Part shown: positions 13,923 to 17,802 of the stretch, piece after piece
Numbering within the stretch: position 1 is the first letter of the stretch
Layout of the letters: every line of letters begins with the position of its first letter
Assembly: GCA_045628865.1 (NCBI GenBank)
Contig: JAZQQB010000018.1
Location: 1 to 17,802, forward strand
DNA length: 17,802 nt
Direction of reading: 5' to 3'
DNA from: JAZQQB01 sp045628865
GTDB lineage: Bacteria > Bacillota > Clostridia > Lachnospirales > Lachnospiraceae
The notes under the pieces: model-generated
Databases searched by the model: none
Told to the model about the DNA's origin: nothing
The model's input: the letters and a program-made list of their open reading frames with translations, nothing else
Position numbers and translations under genes: made by a program

Positions 13923-15401
13923 TTAATCAATGATTTCCGAATAAATCAAGCTATAATATGAGCAATCCGTAGTTTCCACCGGAAAAACTTTCTCACAAGT
14001 TCCAGTAAATGGCTCTATGCGTACTGGTTGCATATCCAACACGCGATAATTCTCATCATAGTAATACATACAGCACAATACAGATAACGGTTTGTTCGTA
14101 TTGTTGCTAAAAGTAACGATCAATTCTTCATCGTTATTATTCTCTATAGAATTTGTAATACAGTTCATGTAATTATTGATTACATCATCTCTGTAAATAT
14201 AGATATTTAGATCATAGTCTGCGAACTCAACAAGATCCATTCTGTCCCCTTCTTTATGCGGAAGTTCCACAAGAGCAAAACTATCTTCCTGATCATATGC
14301 AAATGGAGCATTAGACGTTCCAATAAAAATCAGTTTTCCCTTTGCATCATAATAAAGAACCTGAAATAATACGTTCAACTCCTCATCATATTTAGAGGTA
14401 ACATTAATATTCATATACCCGTTCTCAATATCAATATAATTCAGATATTTGATAGAATCCTTTGCAGCATCATAAAATGCCTGTTCTTCCTCAGAATAGG
14501 TATATTTGATAGCAGAAACAGTACCATCTGCTAAATAATTTGCCTTATCCACTGCAATCAAATTAATCCAAGGATGTTCTCCTATATCCGATTTCGTTTT
14601 TCCATAAAAAACACCGTAAAGTGTGACATATTCCCCAATTTCCAGATTTGTTTTATTTGTTCTGGCATCATGAAATGTTAGTTCTTCCAGCCACATTCCT
14701 GTTTCTGAAACAAAGTACTCGCTTCCATTATAATCTGTAATAAAGCCTGTAAATTTCACTGTCTGATACTTCAAAGAGGTATCTTTCATACCATCCTTGA
14801 AATGGATACTGCTGCAATCCGACTTAAAGGCTTCATAATCACCAGCATAACAATCTTCCATAAAACCGGCTTCTGTCAAAGAATCCTTATGCTTTCCGCA
14901 ATAATCAGATACTACCTTACTTTGATTCATGGTCTCTTTCTTACTACTTCTCGATTCCTCTTTTTCATCATTGCTTACTGCAGCAACTACACATATAAGA
15001 AGAAAAAGACTGAATAAAGCAACAAACTTCCAAATATGCTTTCTTCGTTTTAGTTTTTTTACAGCTTTTTCGTCTTCCACAGGAACCTGCATGATCACCT
15101 GAGGTTGCCCATAGTAAGGCGCCTGCATATATTGCGGCATATTCTGATATTGGTCCTGACCATATTGCTGATCTGTTCCATCTGCAAAATACTGTTGTGT
15201 TCCATCCTGATAATAATTATAGCCATATGCATCATTCTGATAATATGGGTCCTGACCATATCCTGCCATTTCCTGGTTCTGGTAGGAATCTGTATAATAC
15301 GTTTGATTGACATCCTTTGTCTGATCAGTTGGAGTTGGATACGTTTGGTCCTGACTTTCTCCAAAATCCCATATTGTATTATCAAAATTACCCTTATTCA
15401 T
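13923..15401 (-). CDS. Single-pass membrane protein with Gln/Tyr-rich tail and OB-like extracytoplasmic domain (paralogue 1)
   Basis: Function unknown; 492 residues. Residues 1-105 are rich in Gln, Tyr, Asp and Asn and probably disordered; a basic patch KKLKRRKH (115-122) precedes one membrane helix (about 124-143). The extracytoplasmic part starts with a conserved element FMEDCYAGDYEAFKSDC (180-196). An OB-fold-like region follows (VKFTGFITDY...EYVTLYGVF, about 215-290), then two beta-rich segments ending in IEPFTGTCEKVF (463-474). The paralogue at 15485 shows the same order: CYGGDWDAFKADC, VKFTGVV, DYVTFYGMY, DLPHRKGD and IDPFTGTTTK. The basic patch before the helix suggests the low-complexity tail is cytoplasmic. 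ATG at 15399-15401 with GGAG 9 nt upstream. An 83-nt gap with a terminator separates it from the upstream paralogue. Confidence 0.85.
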   Translation of the reverse strand: MNKGNFDNTIWDFGESQDQTYPTPTDQTKDVNQTYYTDSYQNQEMAGYGQDPYYQNDAYGYNYYQDGTQQYFADGTDQQYGQDQYQNMPQYMQAPYYGQPQVIMQVPVEDEKAVKKLKRRKHIWKFVALFSLFLLICVVAAVSNDEKEESRSSKKETMNQSKVVSDYCGKHKDSLTEAGFMEDCYAGDYEAFKSDCSSIHFKDGMKDTSLKYQTVKFTGFITDYNGSEYFVSETGMWLEELTFHDARTNKTNLEIGEYVTLYGVFYGKTKSDIGEHPWINLIAVDKANYLADGTVSAIKYTYSEEEQAFYDAAKDSIKYLNYIDIENGYMNINVTSKYDEELNVLFQVLYYDAKGKLIFIGTSNAPFAYDQEDSFALVELPHKEGDRMDLVEFADYDLNIYIYRDDVINNYMNCITNSIENNNDEELIVTFSNNTNKPLSVLCCMYYYDENYRVLDMQPVRIEPFTGTCEKVFPVETTDCSYYSLIYSEIID

Positions 15402-15434
15402 ATTTTCACGCTCCGCTCAATAAAATTACCAAAA

Positions 15435-15474
15435 TTTTAAGCTTCAGCAACAAAACTTCTGCTGAAGCTTAAAA
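15435..15474 (-). terminator. Terminator between paralogues 2 and 1
   Basis: Perfect 15-bp inverted repeat (15435-15449 with 15460-15474), 10-nt loop. The minus-strand arm ends in TTTT after the GC core. It lies 10 nt beyond the stop of the gene at 15485. Partial read-through would feed the next paralogue, for which I saw no clear separate promoter. Confidence 0.85.
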
Positions 15475-15484
15475 ATATTTCATC

Positions 15485-17239
15485 TTAGAAAATATAGTAA
15501 TAAATCACTTCATATCCTGCATAATCAGAGGAATACATATTAACCGTCTTTGTGGTTGTTCCAGTAAATGGATCAATGTAGGCTACATAGGTCTCCACAA
15601 TTTTTCCATCCTCATCATATGTAACAATACATGCTGATAACGCACGTTCTTCATCCGTGTTATTGGTAAGTTCCAATTCAAACTGACCGCCATTATCCTC
15701 AATCTCATATGTAATTTCTTCTACAGAACGATCTTCATAGGATGGAACCTCATAGATATACATATCATATTCATAAGAATCAAAATCGATCAGATCATAA
15801 TAATCTCCCTTACGATGTGGCAGATCGATCAACGCCAAGCTCTTTGTCTGATCAGAGTAAAAATCTGATGTATCAGATGAAACGTAAATCAAATTCTTAT
15901 CCTCATCATAAAATCGTGTCTGTACCAAAATGCAGAAGTTCTCACACTTTTCAGTTGCAAAAAAGAAATCTAATGAAGCGTAATCATCATCTTTAAAGAT
16001 AGAATATGTGATATTGCTTGACATATCCTCTGCATATATGCTCTCTTCATCTGTATAAGAATAAGTTAATGCAACCAGTTCCTGATCATCACAATAGTTT
16101 AACTCATCAATAGCGATCAAATAACAGCCCGGAACCTTCACCGTATCAGTATCATCAATATTAGTCACATACATTCCATAGAAGGTTACATAATCACCTC
16201 TGCGAACCGGATCCAATTCAACAGAATCATCAATAAACAAGATTTCATTAGAAACCATTCCTGTCTTGGAAATATAATAAATACCATCATCTGAATCTGT
16301 ATAAGAAACCACACCAGTAAATTTCACAGGATCCCCAGTATAATTGTAACCTTTATCGAGCAATGTCTGTGGATCATATTCCACACAATCTGCCTTAAAA
16401 GCATCCCAATCGCCTCCATAACAGGATTCAATAAAGGTATCTACAGAAATAGTATCATTCTCCATATAATAATCGTATGGTGTAATCAGATCCGCCTTCA
16501 CTTCCACAGACTCCTCTGTTTCAGTTTCTGATTCAGTTTCGGTTTCGATAACTGTCTCTGGTTCAGTTTCTGATTCAGTTGTCTGAACAACAGTTTCCTG
16601 TTTTTTCTTACTTCCTTTATCATCATCCCTAGAACCATATACAAAAGCAAGAATAACTGCTGCAACTGCCAACAAAGCAACAATAATTATCACGATTACT
16701 GTGACCTTTTTACTTTTCTTAGGTTCCTCCTGAAATGGAGTCAGATTTGGAATTCCTGGGTCATTTCCATATTGTCCATTGGCATAATTGTTCTGGAAGT
16801 TTGTATTACCAAGCCCCTGATTCTGATACCCTACATTGTTTCCATACATATTCGGATTATAGGTATTATTCTGCTGAAAACCGCCATTTTGCGGAAACCC
16901 GGCATTCTGCTGGAAACCACTATTCTGCTGAAATCCACCGTTTGGATTATAAGTATTGTTCTGATTAAATGACATATTCTGATTGTATCCAGTGGTCTGG
17001 TCAGGTGAAACATTCTGTCCAAAAGAATTGTTCTGACGATATGTATCCTGATATCCAGTATTAGAATAATTTGTATTTGAATACGAATTGGTGGAATAAT
17101 CCTGATTCTGCAGGTTCTGATTGGTATTATACCTAGACTGTGCTAAATAATCGTCATAGGTTTGTTTTTGATATCCTGTTGTCTTGCGAATATTTCTATC
17201 AACAGTAGTCTGCTCCAAATTGTTCTGATCGTTTTCCAT
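15485..17239 (-). CDS. Single-pass membrane protein with Gln/Asn-rich repeat tail and OB-like extracytoplasmic domain (paralogue 2)
   Basis: Function unknown; 584 residues from the ATG at 17237-17239, chosen because AAAGGA lies 7 nt upstream (a longer frame starts inside a hairpin). The first ~175 residues are Asn/Gln/Tyr-rich, prion-like in composition, and include four 6-residue repeats of the GGFQQN type. A KKSKK patch and a membrane helix (about 179-201) follow, then a Glu/Thr/Ser-rich linker (about 215-246). The extracytoplasmic part has the same elements as the paralogue at 13923: FIESCYGGDWDAFKADC, OB-like VKFTGVVSYTD...GDYVTFYGMY, LIDLPHRKGD, and the C-terminal IDPFTGTTTKTV. It is slightly longer, with more acidic residues. 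A stem-loop terminator follows. It may act at the cell surface, with the tail able to self-associate (inference). Confidence 0.85.
   Translation of the reverse strand: MENDQNNLEQTTVDRNIRKTTGYQKQTYDDYLAQSRYNTNQNLQNQDYSTNSYSNTNYSNTGYQDTYRQNNSFGQNVSPDQTTGYNQNMSFNQNNTYNPNGGFQQNSGFQQNAGFPQNGGFQQNNTYNPNMYGNNVGYQNQGLGNTNFQNNYANGQYGNDPGIPNLTPFQEEPKKSKKVTVIVIIIVALLAVAAVILAFVYGSRDDDKGSKKKQETVVQTTESETEPETVIETETESETETEESVEVKADLITPYDYYMENDTISVDTFIESCYGGDWDAFKADCVEYDPQTLLDKGYNYTGDPVKFTGVVSYTDSDDGIYYISKTGMVSNEILFIDDSVELDPVRRGDYVTFYGMYVTNIDDTDTVKVPGCYLIAIDELNYCDDQELVALTYSYTDEESIYAEDMSSNITYSIFKDDDYASLDFFFATEKCENFCILVQTRFYDEDKNLIYVSSDTSDFYSDQTKSLALIDLPHRKGDYYDLIDFDSYEYDMYIYEVPSYEDRSVEEITYEIEDNGGQFELELTNNTDEERALSACIVTYDEDGKIVETYVAYIDPFTGTTTKTVNMYSSDYAGYEVIYYYIF
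16868..16939 (-). repeat. Four 18-bp tandem repeats encoding GGFQQN-type hexapeptides
   Basis: Within the gene at 15485 four consecutive hexapeptides read GGFQQN, SGFQQN, AGFPQN and GGFQQN. The DNA copies differ at several positions, so the repeat is not newly amplified. It lies in the predicted cytoplasmic low-complexity tail. Confidence 0.8.
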
Positions 17240-17293
17240 GTTCCATTCCTTTCTCGTACATTCCCGTTTCCCTTTTATCGCCTTATATTGATA

Positions 17294-17326
17294 GATAGGC
17301 ATGAGAGAATCATCCTCATGCCTATC
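17294..17326 (-). other. Stable hairpin between paralogues 3 and 2
   Basis: GATAGGCATGAG (17294-17305) and CTCATGCCTATC (17315-17326) form a perfect 12-bp stem with a 9-nt loop. On the minus strand no U-tract follows, so it is not a convincing intrinsic terminator. It may mark a processing or stabilising site between co-transcribed paralogues. Confidence 0.55.
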
Positions 17327-17353
17327 CTACGCATCTATTTAGGTAAAACGCCT

Positions 17354-17802
17354 TTAGCTTTCTGACACATCTGTCCAGAAAACGTCATATGAGTCAAACT
17401 CCTCACTTCCCCAATAATATTCATCAACTGTTTTTGTATCTTCAACATCTGATTCATAGATCATACTATTTTCCACAATGTAACCATCTGCATCATAGTA
17501 TACCAAATATCCGTGTACATCCAATGTAGTATCAGAATTATTGGTAATTACACCTTCTACGTTATAATTTTCACAGTTGGTGATTTCAAAATCAACCTGA
17601 TCAAAATAACAATCTTCTGTGTAAGAATAGATATATACATCATCAAAATAGTAATTAGCTGATGCGTAAGAATGATGATCATAATTATCATCATGACAAG
17701 TAAGCACACCAAATGAATAAGGCTGATTTGTTGCAAATCGAATATATTTGTAATCATATCCTACACATTCATCATTCTCATCAAAGAAGTAAACAAGTCG
17801 GA
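17354..17802 (-). CDS. C-terminal part of a third paralogue (5' end outside window)
   Basis: The frame is open from the window edge to the stop at 17354 (149 codons). It corresponds to the C-terminal domains of the two genes that follow: LVYFFDENDECVGYDY matches the TRFYDEDKNLIYV segment, VYIYSYTEDCYFDQVDFEI matches MYIYEVPSYEDRSVEEITYEI, and ITNNSDTTLDVHGYLVYYDADG matches LTNNTDEERALSACIVTYDEDG. The terminal FTGTTTK motif is replaced by an acidic version (ESDVEDTKTV). It is more Asp/Glu/Tyr-rich than the others. No membrane helix or Q/N-rich tail can be judged because that part lies outside. It supports a tandem family of at least three genes of unknown function. Confidence 0.75.
   Translation of the reverse strand, partial: RLVYFFDENDECVGYDYKYIRFATNQPYSFGVLTCHDDNYDHHSYASANYYFDDVYIYSYTEDCYFDQVDFEITNCENYNVEGVITNNSDTTLDVHGYLVYYDADGYIVENSMIYESDVEDTKTVDEYYWGSEEFDSYDVFWTDVSES

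Noticed and set aside
17294..17326. Hairpin as an intrinsic terminator of paralogue 3
   Set aside because: The stem is strong, but no run of U follows on the minus strand.

Overview
The window looks like a low-GC monoderm Firmicute, most probably a motile member of the Lachnospiraceae or a close Clostridia relative. The basis is AT-rich DNA, AGGAG-type ribosome binding sites, SipW/TasA-type proteins with the ARVAKF and WTWPY signatures, 7TM-type GGDEF/EAL proteins and a SpoVB/YtgP-type flippase. No rRNA, tRNA, phage or insertion sequence was seen. All genes but one read on the minus strand.

Region 1 (about 1-4400, minus): a matrix-fibre style export locus. In transcription order it holds a good sigma-A promoter with an overlapping palindrome, a SipW-type signal peptidase, a TasA/camelysin-like secreted protein, a strong terminator, a membrane-anchored protein ending in a second TasA-like domain, and a second SipW-type peptidase with a long charged tail that runs off the window.

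Region 2 (4400-5120): almost 1 kb without a credible gene. It carries five ~52-bp tandem repeats, each an inverted repeat of CTATTGAT/ATCAATAG, and a ~250-bp block packed with perfect hairpins inside a 10-bp inverted repeat. The block is a candidate structured RNA or MITE-like element.

Region 3 (5138-10781, minus): a cyclic-di-GMP group. It has a membrane GGDEF diguanylate cyclase, a small charged protein behind a sigma-D/sigma-28-like promoter, a YcgR-type PilZ receptor, a SecB-like protein in the same transcript as PilZ, and a membrane EAL phosphodiesterase with a decayed GGDEF domain. Synthesis, degradation and sensing of c-di-GMP are thus encoded next to surface-fibre genes, which suggests (inference) control of the sessile/motile switch.

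Region 4 (10867-13794): a PP2C-family phosphatase, a divergent SpoVB/YtgP-type lipid flippase on the plus strand, and a small unknown protein, the last two converging on a shared terminator.

Region 5 (13923-17802, minus): three tandem paralogues, the last one partial. The two complete copies have Gln/Asn/Tyr-rich cytoplasmic tails, one membrane helix and a conserved extracytoplasmic region of unknown function. Each complete copy is followed by its own terminator, and the partial third by a hairpin that lacks a U-tract.
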